Shown here in pieces: positions 7,266 to 14,362 of a DNA stretch of 24,874 bases; position 1 is the first letter of the stretch, and every line of letters begins with the position of its first letter. Source of the stretch: an uncultured Clostridia bacterium (GTDB taxonomy: Bacteria; Bacillota; Clostridia; UBA1381; UMGS1253); contig CALAUK010000192.1 in assembly GCA_937892135.1 (NCBI GenBank), forward strand, positions 1 through 24,874, in the 5' to 3' direction. The notes below the pieces were generated by a model. The model ran no database searches, had not been told where the DNA came from, and saw nothing but the letters and a program-made list of their open reading frames with translations. The position numbers were made by a program, and so were the translations under genes.

Positions 7266-7860
7266 AAATCTTTTTTGTGTGGCGCTTTTTTGGGGGCTTG
7301 TTTTTCTTTCTTACTGAAAAGCCGAAGTCGCCAAGGCGTTTTCCTAAAGAATAGTAATCTCCGTGCGCATAGGCAACAAGGTTTGCTTTTGATATGTCGA
7401 GCGTTCCGTTTTTATCTAAAAGAGAATCTGAAACATTGACGGAGATGATATCTGCGATAAACATATCGTGCGAGCCGAGATGCAAAATATCAGTCACCTT
7501 GCACTCAAGAGAAAGAGGGCTTTCTTCAAGTTGAGGGCACGAAACAGAGGTGCAGGGGAGAGTTTTAAGGTTCATTTCTTTAAATTTATCAACCTTTTCT
7601 CCGCTTTTTACTCCGCAGAAATCAACTGCCTTTATAAGACTTTCGCAAGGAAGATTTATAACGAATTCGCGAGTTTTTGATATAATCGGATGTGAAAAGC
7701 GCTCAGGTCTTACGGATATGTATGTTTTGGGCGGAATTGTATTAACAATTCCTGTCCACGCAATAGTTAACACATTTGGCTTATCCATTGTGCCGCAGGT
7801 TACAAGCGCGGGAGGGACAGGTGCTAAAAGAGCTCCGCCTTTCCATGAAATTTTACTCAT
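7258..7860 (-). CDS. Flavin reductase / flavoredoxin family protein
   Basis: A 200-residue FMN-binding split-barrel protein of the flavin_reduct family, which either reduces free flavin with NAD(P)H or carries FMN as an electron-transfer protein. Family features are PVPPALVTCGTMDKPNVLTIAWTG near the N-terminus, ISVRPERFSHPII, EFVINLP and the LGSHDMFIADIISVNV strand pair. Two cysteines in VDFCGVKSGEK and CTSVSCPQLEE lie in regions typical of the family. The final 20 residues are unusually basic (RKKNKPPKKRHTKKISK), beyond the folded domain. A GAAAGGAGT ribosome site lies 6 nt before the ATG. It lies downstream of the SpoVM-like gene on the same strand but is separated by a terminator. Confidence 0.88.
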   Translation of the reverse strand: MSKISWKGGALLAPVPPALVTCGTMDKPNVLTIAWTGIVNTIPPKTYISVRPERFSHPIISKTREFVINLPCESLIKAVDFCGVKSGEKVDKFKEMNLKTLPCTSVSCPQLEESPLSLECKVTDILHLGSHDMFIADIISVNVSDSLLDKNGTLDISKANLVAYAHGDYYSLGKRLGDFGFSVRKKNKPPKKRHTKKISK

Positions 7861-7935
7861 AATTGTACTCCTTTCAGAAGATACATATATTTTAACACAA
7901 AGAAATAAAAAAATGAATACCTTTTTTAAAAATAT

Positions 7936-7966
7936 AAAAATCGGGGGTTTAAAACCCCCGATTTTT
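7936..7966 (-). terminator. Terminator of the SpoVM-like gene
   Basis: A near-perfect inverted repeat, AAAAATCGGGGGTTT / AAACCCCCGATTTTT, directly after the TAA stop. Read on the minus strand it is a GC-rich stem followed by a T run (ATTTTTATATTTTT). Its tight placement supports the adjacent 25-codon frame as a real gene. Confidence 0.85.
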
Positions 7967-8044
7967 TTACGCCTTGTTCATACGGAAGAAGAACTTACAA
8001 ACACCTCTTAATCCTTTTGGAACACAAATGACTTTAACTTTCAT
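7967..8044 (-). CDS. spoVM: SpoVM-like 25-residue sporulation peptide
   Basis: A 25-codon gene below usual gene-calling cut-offs. The peptide begins MKVKVICVPKGLRG and continues as a hydrophobic and basic helix rich in F, K and R. B. subtilis SpoVM (26 residues) begins MKFYTIKLPKFLGG: the MK start, the proline at position 9 followed by lysine, a leucine at 12 and glycine at 14 all align. In Bacillus SpoVM is an amphipathic helix that recognises the convex forespore membrane and anchors SpoIVA to start coat assembly. Support also comes from GGAGG at 8053-8057, 8 nt before the ATG, a terminator directly after the stop, and a sigma-E-like promoter upstream. The cysteines at 7 and 16 are unlike the Bacillus peptide. 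Confidence 0.8.
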   Translation of the reverse strand: MKVKVICVPKGLRGVCKFFFRMNKA

Positions 8045-8075
8045 AATAAAAACCTCCGCTATTTTTTTGTAGTTT

Positions 8076-8104
8076 AATATATGCGCTTTTTCATAAATGT
8101 GTGA
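8076..8104 (-). promoter_or_regulatory. Putative sigma-E (mother-cell) promoter of spoVM
   Basis: Minus strand: a CATATATT -10 (8076-8083), 7 of 8 matches to the sigma-E consensus CATACAHT, with TCACACA at the -35 position after a 14-bp spacer (weaker match to KMATATT). The SpoVM gene of Bacillus is sigma-E dependent, so the type of promoter fits the gene. Confidence 0.5.
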
Positions 8105-8138
8105 ATTTTAGTTAAACTAACAAAAAAGGAGAATGATT

Positions 8139-9098
8139 ATGTGCACAGCAATTTCAAAAACAGTAAAAGACAGTTATTTTGGGAGAAATTTAGATTTTGA
8201 GCACGGCTTTGGCGAGAAAATAACTATTACACCGAGAAATTACAGGATTTCGTTTTTAAGAGAGAAAGAGATAAAAAATCATTTTGCCATAATAGGAATG
8301 GCACTTCCCAAAGACGGATATCCTCTTTATTTTGATGCGGCAAATGAAAAAGGGCTTAGTATGGCAGGGCTTAATTTCCCCGAAAATGCCGTATATTTTA
8401 AGAGCGAAGAGGGGAAGAAAAATATTGCCTCGTTTGAGTTTGTTTTATGGGTTTTAAGCCAATGTGAAACAACAGATGAGGCTAAAGAACTTATTTTAAA
8501 AACTAATATAACAGATGATGCATTTTCAAAAGATTTCCCGCCTACGCCTCTTCACTGGATGATTGCAGACAAAAATGGCTCAATAGTCTGTGAGCAGACA
8601 AACGAGGGAATGAAAGTTTACAAAAACCCCGTCGGCGTCTTAACAAACAGTCCGCCTTTTGAGATGCATTTATACAACTTAAGAAACTATTTAAATGTGA
8701 CAGCAGAAGAGCCTGAAAACCGATTTTGCCCCAAAATAGACCTTAAGCCATATAGCAGAGGAATGGGAGGTATTTCTCTTCCGGGGGATTTGTCTTCAAT
8801 GTCACGCTTTGTCCGCGCAAGCTTTGTTTCATTAAACTCCATTTTTGGCGAAACGGAAGAGGAGATTGTGTGTCAGCTTTTTCATATTCTGTATTCAGTT
8901 TATCAGCAAAAAGGGTGCGCGAAAGTGGGAGACGGATATGAAATTACAAACTACACCTCTCTTATTAACACCACAAAAGGCATATATTATTACACAACCT
9001 ATAATAATTTTTCAATAAGTAAGGTTAATATGCATAACGAGGATTTAGAGCAAGATAAAATCATAGTATATGATTTAAACAGAATGTGTAAATTTTAA
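8139..9098 (+). CDS. Choloylglycine hydrolase family protein (bile-salt hydrolase / penicillin V acylase)
   Basis: A 319-residue Ntn-hydrolase expected to cleave an amide bond, with bile-salt deconjugation most likely. Removal of Met1 exposes Cys2 as nucleophile. The known active-site set is intact at the expected spacing: C2, R16, D19, N79 (AGLNFP), N170 (GVLTN) and R223 (SSMSRFVR). The ANEKGLSMAGLNFP and LPGDLSSMSRFVR blocks are hallmarks of the family. The start is the ATG at 8139, because AAGGAG at 8126-8131 is 7 nt from it but only 1 nt from the alternative ATG at 8133, and because Cys must be residue 2. No signal peptide, so intracellular like gut Gram-positive enzymes. Bile-salt versus penicillin specificity cannot be settled by eye. 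Confidence 0.9.
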   Translation: MCTAISKTVKDSYFGRNLDFEHGFGEKITITPRNYRISFLREKEIKNHFAIIGMALPKDGYPLYFDAANEKGLSMAGLNFPENAVYFKSEEGKKNIASFEFVLWVLSQCETTDEAKELILKTNITDDAFSKDFPPTPLHWMIADKNGSIVCEQTNEGMKVYKNPVGVLTNSPPFEMHLYNLRNYLNVTAEEPENRFCPKIDLKPYSRGMGGISLPGDLSSMSRFVRASFVSLNSIFGETEEEIVCQLFHILYSVYQQKGCAKVGDGYEITNYTSLINTTKGIYYYTTYNNFSISKVNMHNEDLEQDKIIVYDLNRMCKF

Positions 9099-9100
9099 GA

Positions 9101-9152
9101 AAAAAAGGGCAATATTCCGAAGAATTTTCGAAAAAGGATATTGCCTTTTTTT
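9101..9152 (+). terminator. Terminator after the bile-salt-hydrolase-like gene
   Basis: AAAAGGGCAATAT-T-CC pairs with GGATATTGCCTTTT, one bulged base, starting 3 nt after the stop codon and ending in a T run. The -35 box of the next gene's promoter lies in the 3' arm. Confidence 0.75.
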
Positions 9153-9169
9153 GTTTGTGGTGGTAAAAT
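9141..9169 (+). promoter_or_regulatory. Promoter of the MFS-tetR operon
   Basis: TTGCCT (9141-9146), 17-bp spacer, TAAAAT (9164-9169) with TGG just upstream (extended -10). The -35 is inside the terminator stem of the previous gene and the -10 overlaps the palindrome at 9163-9177. Confidence 0.55.
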
Positions 9170-9177
9170 TGTTTTAC
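9163..9177. promoter_or_regulatory. Candidate TetR operator
   Basis: GTAAAA-TTG-TTTTAC, a perfect inverted repeat covering the -10 box and predicted start site of the MFS-tetR operon. An overlapping smaller palindrome ATTGT-TTT-ACAAT (9168-9180) is present. Placement is right for autorepression by the TetR protein encoded second in the operon. Confidence 0.45.
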
Positions 9178-9200
9178 AATCGTTTAAGAGGCGGTATATT

Positions 9201-10448
9201 ATGAAAAACAGATATTTAAAAAATGAAAAGCTGAGCGTGGCGCTATTTTTCAGCGTGGCAATTATATACGCCATAATTTATATGACAAAAAACTGTTACA
9301 GTGCCGCTATGGTGCGCCTTGTTGAAGAGGGGGCACTCACCAAAAGTCAGACGGGAACAATTTCGGCTGTATTTTATCTTGTGTATGCTCCGTTTCAGAT
9401 TATAGGCGGATTTGCCGCAGATAAATATTCTCCATACAAATTAGTCTTAATAGGCTTTATAGGAGCTGCTATTTCAAATGCGCTTATAGTTTTAAGCGAC
9501 AATTATTATTTTATGCTTATTGTCTGGGCATTTAACGGTATAATTCAGTTTGGCGTGTGGCCCGGAGTTTTTAAAATTGTTTCTTCTTCTCTTGTGCCTG
9601 TTCATAGATATAATGCTATTTTTTACATAAACTTTGCCCCGACTGTGGGCCTTATAATGAGCTATGTTCTTGCAGGTGTGGTTTCTTCATGGCAAATGAA
9701 CTTTATAGTTTCCGCGATAGCTCTTTTTATTGCTTCGGCATATTGGATAATAGCAGGAAAACATTTTGACAAAAAGATGGTTAATGCAGAGGTTGAAATT
9801 GAGGCAAAAGAGGATAAAAAAGAAGTAAGTGAAGTAAATATTTTTAAACTTTTATTAACAAGCGGTCTTGTTTTTGCGCTCCCTGTTGTGATTTTGCAGT
9901 CTGTTTTTGCAAATGGAATTCAGGCGGTTGCGCCAAGTATGTTTAAAGAAAGCTACGATAGTATTTCTTTGTCCGCCGCAAGCTTTTTAACTATTATTCT
10001 TGTTGTTTGCGGAGTTTTAGGAAAGCTTTTTACGAAAGTGATTTACAGAAAGAAAATATATAATGAATTTATGACGATGCTAATATGCCTTGCGATAATT
10101 GTTCCGCTCTTTGCGGGTATGATGTTTGTTGGAAAGATAAATGTCTGGATTATGCTTATTTTAGTGTCCCTGGTAGTTCTTATTTCAACAACCTCAATAA
10201 CAGTGTCGTTTATTTTTATGTGTACCCGATTTTTAAAAATGGGAAAGGCGGCCACTGTTTCGGGCATTTTAAACGCGATGGCGGCATTGGGAATTGTTGT
10301 TGCAAACTATGTTTCGCCAAGAGTCGCTGATATGTTTAATAATAACTGGGTGCCCGTTATTATGGTATGGATAGGTTTTGCCGCTGTTTCTGCGGTGATA
10401 TCATTTATAGGATTTTTCCCGTGGAGGAAGTTTATAAAGGATAAATAA
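9201..10448 (+). CDS. MFS transporter, organophosphate-antiporter-like
   Basis: A 415-residue, roughly twelve-segment MFS permease. The N-terminal YMTKNCYSAAMVRLVEEGALTK and SAVFYLVYAPFQIIGGFAADKYSPYK regions resemble the GlpT/UhpC group of the MFS, and the charged linker EVEIEAKEDKKEVSEVN separates the two halves. Substrate unknown. The start is the ATG at 9201 with a GAGGCGG site; the longer frame from 9141 begins inside a terminator and the promoter. It is followed after 14 bp by a TetR gene, so the pair is an operon. The neighbouring bile-salt hydrolase makes a bile-acid or amino-acid conjugate substrate conceivable, but a terminator separates them. Confidence 0.88.
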   Translation: MKNRYLKNEKLSVALFFSVAIIYAIIYMTKNCYSAAMVRLVEEGALTKSQTGTISAVFYLVYAPFQIIGGFAADKYSPYKLVLIGFIGAAISNALIVLSDNYYFMLIVWAFNGIIQFGVWPGVFKIVSSSLVPVHRYNAIFYINFAPTVGLIMSYVLAGVVSSWQMNFIVSAIALFIASAYWIIAGKHFDKKMVNAEVEIEAKEDKKEVSEVNIFKLLLTSGLVFALPVVILQSVFANGIQAVAPSMFKESYDSISLSAASFLTIILVVCGVLGKLFTKVIYRKKIYNEFMTMLICLAIIVPLFAGMMFVGKINVWIMLILVSLVVLISTTSITVSFIFMCTRFLKMGKAATVSGILNAMAALGIVVANYVSPRVADMFNNNWVPVIMVWIGFAAVSAVISFIGFFPWRKFIKDK

Positions 10449-10462
10449 AAGGTGGGAAGAGA

Positions 10463-11062
10463 ATGTCAAAGAAAAATGATAAAAACACAAAAGGAAAAAT
10501 TATCACTGCGGCGTGGGACTTGTTTTATGAACAAGGCTATGATAACACAACTGTTGAGGAGATAATTGAAAAATCAGGCACCTCAAAGGGTTCTTTTTAT
10601 CATTACTTTGAGGGAAAAGATGCACTTTTAGGCTCGCTTTCGTACATATTTGATGAAGAGTATTTAAAGCTTCAGGAAAGCTTTCCTGAAAATATGTCAA
10701 GCTTTGATAAGCTTTTGTATTTAAACTATTCGCTTTTTTGCGTTATAGAAGACAGAATTGACATAGAGCTTTTAACGAGGCTTTATTCCACACAGCTTAT
10801 AACAAAAGGCGAAAAGCACCTTTTAGACAACAAGCGTATGTATTATAAGCTCTTAAAAAAGATTGTTTCGGAGGGGCAGAAAAACAAGGAGATTACTGAA
10901 AAGATGACAGTCAGCGAGATAGTCAAGCTTTATGCAACCTGCGAAAGAGCGCTTATTTATGACTGGTGTCTTTGCAACGGAGAATACTCTCTTTCTTCTT
11001 ATGCGAAAAGAGTTTTGCCTATGTTTCTTTCGGAAATTCGTATTGTCAATAAAGACATTTAA
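10463..11062 (+). CDS. TetR/AcrR-family transcriptional regulator
   Basis: A 199-residue one-component repressor. The N-terminal HTH (about 11-57) is textbook: GKIITAAWDLFYEQGYDNTTVEEIIEKSGTS, then KGSFYHYFEGKDALL (in parts). The C-terminal ligand and dimer domain is helical and divergent. AAGGTGGG lies upstream of the ATG and only 14 bp separates it from the MFS stop, so it is co-transcribed with the transporter; it probably represses its own operon through the palindrome at 9163-9177 and is released by a transported compound. Confidence 0.9.
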   Translation: MSKKNDKNTKGKIITAAWDLFYEQGYDNTTVEEIIEKSGTSKGSFYHYFEGKDALLGSLSYIFDEEYLKLQESFPENMSSFDKLLYLNYSLFCVIEDRIDIELLTRLYSTQLITKGEKHLLDNKRMYYKLLKKIVSEGQKNKEITEKMTVSEIVKLYATCERALIYDWCLCNGEYSLSSYAKRVLPMFLSEIRIVNKDI

Positions 11063-11085
11063 AATTGAATATTTTAGAAAAATAC

Positions 11086-11123
11086 GAGAACTAAGTACAG
11101 AATACGGTCTATACTTAGTTCTC
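11086..11123 (+). terminator. Hairpin after tetR, probable terminator
   Basis: A perfect 12-bp stem GAGAACTAAGTA / TACTTAGTTCTC with a 14-nt loop, followed by TATTGCTTTTTGTTTTTG. It is AT-rich with an imperfect T run, so termination may be partial, or it may serve as a regulatory stem before the symporter promoter. Confidence 0.55.
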
Positions 11124-11138
11124 TATTGCTTTTTGTTT

Positions 11139-11167
11139 TTGTTTGTGTTAAAATGGTCTGGTATAGT
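11139..11167 (+). promoter_or_regulatory. Promoter of the sodium symporter gene
   Basis: TTGTTT (11139-11144), 17-bp spacer, TATAGT (11162-11167) preceded by TGG (extended -10). The predicted transcript starts near 11174, with the AAAGGGGAG ribosome site at 11177-11185 just inside it. Confidence 0.55.
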
Positions 11168-11194
11168 AAAAAATGAAAAGGGGAGATTAATATT

Positions 11195-12730
11195 ATGGAT
11201 ATTTTAGCTTTTGTACTATACTTTGCGGCAATGATTGCCATAGGAATTTACTTTTTCTTTAAATCAAAGGATGTTACAGAAAAAGATTACTTTTTAGGCG
11301 GACGCTCTATGGGTCCGTGGGTTACTGCGATGAGCGCTCAGGCTTCTGATATGAGTGCATGGCTTCTTATGGGTCTTCCGGGAAGTATTTTAGCTTTCGG
11401 TTTCGGACAGGCGTGGATTGGTATCGGCCTTGCAGTTGGTACTGCTGCGAACTGGATTCTGGTTGCAAAAAGACTTCGTAAGTTTTCCAAGGCTTCGGGA
11501 GATGCTATAACTCTTCCGCAGTATCTTTCAAATCGTTTTATGTCAAAGAGCCATACTGTAAGCATTATTTGCGCAGTTGTATTCTTGGTGTGCTTTACGA
11601 TTTATGTTGCTTCTGCATTTGTTGCAGGCGCAGATGTGTTCACAACATTGGTTCCGTCTCTTACAAGATCAAATGCTATGCTTATTTTCGCAGCGATTGT
11701 TGTTTTATACACTTTCCTTGGCGGTTTTTCTGCAGTTTGCTGGACAGACTTTTTCCAGGGACTTTTGATGCTTGCGGCACTTTTGATAGTTCCGATCGTT
11801 GTAGGCGTTGCAAGAGACCTTAACCCTGAGGCTCTTAACATTGTATATGATGGTCCTAACGGAGAAAAGTTTAGTTTTGTTGCAAACTTCTTTAATGCAA
11901 GCTGGCAGGATATTGTATCAGGCTTTGGTTGGGGACTTGGTTACTTCGGTATGCCTCACATTATCGTAAGATTTATGGCTATTGAAAAACCCAGTATGGT
12001 TAAAAAATCTGCAACAGTTGCAATTATATGGGTTGTTCTTTCTTTGGCAGCTGCTATAATGATTGCATACCTTGGCAGAATGTTTGTTTATTCAAACGGA
12101 ACAGACCTTTCAGAGGTTCTTTTAAGAGAAGGAAAGCAGTCTTTGATATTTGTTGAGCTTGCACGTGACGTGTTCCCGAAATTTATCGCAGGTCTTCTTT
12201 TGGCAGCGATTATTGCGGCATCAATGTCTACTGCTGACTCTCAGCTTCTTGTTGCGGCATCTTCGTTTGCATCAGACCTTTATAAGCCGATAATAAGAAA
12301 AAATGCATCAAACAAAGAAATGATGTGGGTTAGCCGTCTTATCGTTATTGTTATTGCCGTAGTTGCATTCTTTATTGCAAGCAGCAAGGGAAAAGCGGCT
12401 CAGGCTATTATGGATTTGGTTTCAAATGCATGGGGCATTTTTGGTGCAGCGTTTGGTCCTGCGGTTTTATTCTCTCTTTTCTGGAAGAGGTTTACATACA
12501 AAGGCGCAGTTGCAGGAATAATTGTTGGCGCGTTGGTTGATATGCTTTGGCTATGGCTTCCTGTATCAGGCGGATTGGCACTTACAGCTATAACAGGCGT
12601 GTATGAAATTATCCCCGGATTTATTCTTGGTGCGCTTGCAGCAATCGTTGTAACATTAATCGACAAAGCTCCTTCCGAGGAAGTTTTATCAATCTTCAAA
12701 AGAGCAACAGACAACAGTATTGATGACTAA
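11195..12730 (+). CDS. putP: Sodium/proline symporter (SSS family, PutP-like)
   Basis: A 511-residue solute:sodium symporter with about 13 membrane segments. It matches PutP closely: KDYFLGGRSMGPWVTAMSAQASDMSAWLLMGLPG near the start (D52 and S54 correspond to the essential D55/S57 region of E. coli PutP), and MSTADSQLLVAASSFASDLY in the sodium-binding core. Proline is the likely substrate, but related symporters carry other small metabolites, and an L-serine degrading enzyme follows, so serine cannot be excluded. Start has AAAGGGGAG 9 nt upstream. A terminator follows, so it is not obligatorily co-transcribed with the dehydratase. No proline-degrading genes are in the window. Confidence 0.88.
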   Translation: MDILAFVLYFAAMIAIGIYFFFKSKDVTEKDYFLGGRSMGPWVTAMSAQASDMSAWLLMGLPGSILAFGFGQAWIGIGLAVGTAANWILVAKRLRKFSKASGDAITLPQYLSNRFMSKSHTVSIICAVVFLVCFTIYVASAFVAGADVFTTLVPSLTRSNAMLIFAAIVVLYTFLGGFSAVCWTDFFQGLLMLAALLIVPIVVGVARDLNPEALNIVYDGPNGEKFSFVANFFNASWQDIVSGFGWGLGYFGMPHIIVRFMAIEKPSMVKKSATVAIIWVVLSLAAAIMIAYLGRMFVYSNGTDLSEVLLREGKQSLIFVELARDVFPKFIAGLLLAAIIAASMSTADSQLLVAASSFASDLYKPIIRKNASNKEMMWVSRLIVIVIAVVAFFIASSKGKAAQAIMDLVSNAWGIFGAAFGPAVLFSLFWKRFTYKGAVAGIIVGALVDMLWLWLPVSGGLALTAITGVYEIIPGFILGALAAIVVTLIDKAPSEEVLSIFKRATDNSIDD

Positions 12731-12740
12731 TTAAAAAAAG

Positions 12741-12769
12741 ATGCATTCCTTAGCGGAGTGCATTTTTTT
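12741..12769 (+). terminator. Terminator after the symporter gene
   Basis: ATGCATTCC pairs with GGAGTGCAT (one G-U pair), followed by a run of seven T and further T-rich sequence. Confidence 0.8.
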
Positions 12770-12783
12770 GTCTTTTTCTCAAT

Positions 12784-12819
12784 AATATCAACTATTGGTT
12801 GATATTATCAGTTGATATT
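12784..12819. promoter_or_regulatory. Triple 9-bp operator upstream of the XRE-serine dehydratase gene
   Basis: AATATCAAC (12784-12792), 5 bp, GTTGATATT (12798-12806), 4 bp, GTTGATATT (12811-12819). The first two form a perfect inverted repeat and the last two a direct repeat with 13-bp period. The array ends 14 bp before the -35 position. It is a plausible binding site for the XRE-type HTH at the N-terminus of the protein encoded downstream. Confidence 0.6.
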
Positions 12820-12833
12820 TTTTCAATTTTGCC

Positions 12834-12862
12834 TTTATAGTTGAGAGTTTTTTGCTTATAAT
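12834..12862 (+). promoter_or_regulatory. Promoter of the XRE-serine dehydratase gene
   Basis: A perfect TATAAT -10 (12857-12862) and a weak -35, TTTATA (12834-12839), at 17-bp spacing. The weak -35 next to the triple half-site array would allow activation or repression from those sites. Confidence 0.55.
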
Positions 12863-12897
12863 ACTAGAAAGAGTATTTTTACGAGGGGTGAAAAAAC

Positions 12898-14328
12898 TTG
12901 AGCGAATTTATATTTAAAAGGGTTAAAGAGCTTAGAAAAAAGCATAAGATATCCCAGAAAAAATTAGGAGAATATCTTGGGATAAGCGACAGAGCCGTTT
13001 CAAAGTGGGAGACGGGGTTATCTACACCATCGGGGCAGAATATGATTCATTTGTCTAAAATATTTAATGTTCCCGTGGAGTACTTTTTAGGAAAAGACGA
13101 GATAAGAAAAAAGAGCGAGAGCGTCAGCGGAATGGAATCTTTAAGAGAGCTTTATAAGATTGGAAGAGGTCCGTCAAGCTCGCACACGATGGGTCCTGAA
13201 AAGGCTTGTATGATTTTTAAGGAGAAAAACGCCGGAGCGGACAGATTTAAGGCGGTTTTATTCGGATCACTTGCTAAAACAGGAAAGGGCCACGGAACAG
13301 ACATTGTAATCAAGAAAACATTTTATCCCTATGATTGCGACATTGAGTTTAATTATATCGAAACAGAGATTCCTCATCCCAACACTATGGAGCTTATCGC
13401 CTTGAAAAAGGGAGCTGTGGCTGACAAGGTAAAGGTTTTCAGCATTGGCGGCGGAAGCATTGTGTTTGAAAACGGAAACGCAAAAAAACCCGAGGAAATT
13501 TATAAGCTTCATAAGTTCTGTGATATAGCAGAATATTGTGACAGAAATTCCTTAAGGCTTTGGGAGTTCGTTTTGGAAAACGAGGACGAGGGCTTTTTGG
13601 ATTATATGAAAGAAATCTGGAAGGCTATGCGGGATGCTATTAAAAATGGCCTCGCAGATACGGGCGTTCTTCCGGGTGAGCTTGGAGTTAAGAAAAAGGC
13701 GAAGGCACTTTTTAACAATCAGCATATTGATGAATCAGCTGAAACAAGAGAGAACAGAATGGTTTGTTCTTATGCATTCGCAGTGGGCGAGCAAAATGCA
13801 TCGGGCGAAAAGATTGTTACGGCTCCTACCTGCGGAGCGGCGGGAATCGTGCCTGCGGTTTTGTATTATCAGCAGCAGAAAAATAATTTTTCAGACGAGC
13901 AGATTATTCGCGCTCTTATGACGGCGGGTGTTATAGGCAACTTAATAAAAACCAACGCATCAATTTCAGGTGCTGAGTGCGGTTGTCAGGCTGAGGTAGG
14001 AAGTGCGTGCGCTATGGCGGCTGCGGCATTAGGTGAGCTTTTCGGTCTTTCTATTGATAAAATAGAGTATGCGGCAGAAATTGCAATAGAGCATCATTTA
14101 GGTCTTACCTGTGACCCGATTTGCGGTCTTGTTCAGATTCCCTGTATAGAAAGAAATGCGGTTGCAGCTATGAGAGCGATAAATGCTGTTAACTTAGCAA
14201 GCTTTTTGTGGGACACAAGAAAAATTTCATTAGACGGTGTTATCCAGACAATGAAAGAAACAGGTCTTGATATGCACACAGCATATAAGGAAACCTCTGA
14301 GGGCGGACTTGCAAAAATAGATATATAA
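12898..14328 (+). CDS. L-serine dehydratase (Fe-S, single chain) fused to an N-terminal XRE HTH domain
   Basis: A 476-residue fusion. Residues about 7-62 form a Cro/C1-type HTH (LRKKHKISQKKLGEYLGIS, recognition helix near DRAVSKWETG, ending NVPVEYFLG). After a charged linker, residues 79-476 are a complete iron-sulfur L-serine ammonia-lyase (serine to pyruvate and ammonia) with beta part (GRGPSSSHTMGP, 90-100) and alpha part (APTCGAAGIVPA, 309-320). C363, C405 and C416 match the three cluster cysteines of the Legionella enzyme (C343/C385/C396) at a constant offset. The start is TTG with GAGGGGTG 7 nt upstream. An internal ATG at 13132 marks the enzyme boundary but lacks a good ribosome site. 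Enzymes of this family normally have no DNA-binding domain, so a regulatory role is likely; this is inference. Confidence 0.93.
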   Translation: MSEFIFKRVKELRKKHKISQKKLGEYLGISDRAVSKWETGLSTPSGQNMIHLSKIFNVPVEYFLGKDEIRKKSESVSGMESLRELYKIGRGPSSSHTMGPEKACMIFKEKNAGADRFKAVLFGSLAKTGKGHGTDIVIKKTFYPYDCDIEFNYIETEIPHPNTMELIALKKGAVADKVKVFSIGGGSIVFENGNAKKPEEIYKLHKFCDIAEYCDRNSLRLWEFVLENEDEGFLDYMKEIWKAMRDAIKNGLADTGVLPGELGVKKKAKALFNNQHIDESAETRENRMVCSYAFAVGEQNASGEKIVTAPTCGAAGIVPAVLYYQQQKNNFSDEQIIRALMTAGVIGNLIKTNASISGAECGCQAEVGSACAMAAAALGELFGLSIDKIEYAAEIAIEHHLGLTCDPICGLVQIPCIERNAVAAMRAINAVNLASFLWDTRKISLDGVIQTMKETGLDMHTAYKETSEGGLAKIDI

Positions 14329-14330
14329 TA

Positions 14331-14358
14331 AAAAGCAGAAGCGAAAGCTTCTGCTTTT
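14331..14358. terminator. Bidirectional terminator between serine dehydratase and FAD oxidoreductase genes
   Basis: AAAAGCAGAAGC, a GAAA tetraloop, GCTTCTGCTTTT: a perfect stem flanked by A and T runs, starting 3 nt after the dehydratase stop and ending 5 nt before the convergent gene's stop. Confidence 0.9.
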
Positions 14359-14362
14359 TTTG

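Noticed and set aside
9141..9200. Extension of the MFS gene into the terminator region
   Set aside because: It would start inside a terminator stem and the promoter; the ATG at 9201 begins the normal family N-terminus.
13132..14328. Serine dehydratase as a separate gene starting at the internal ATG
   Set aside because: The frame is continuous with the HTH, no stop separates them, and the internal ATG has no good ribosome site; minor internal initiation remains possible.
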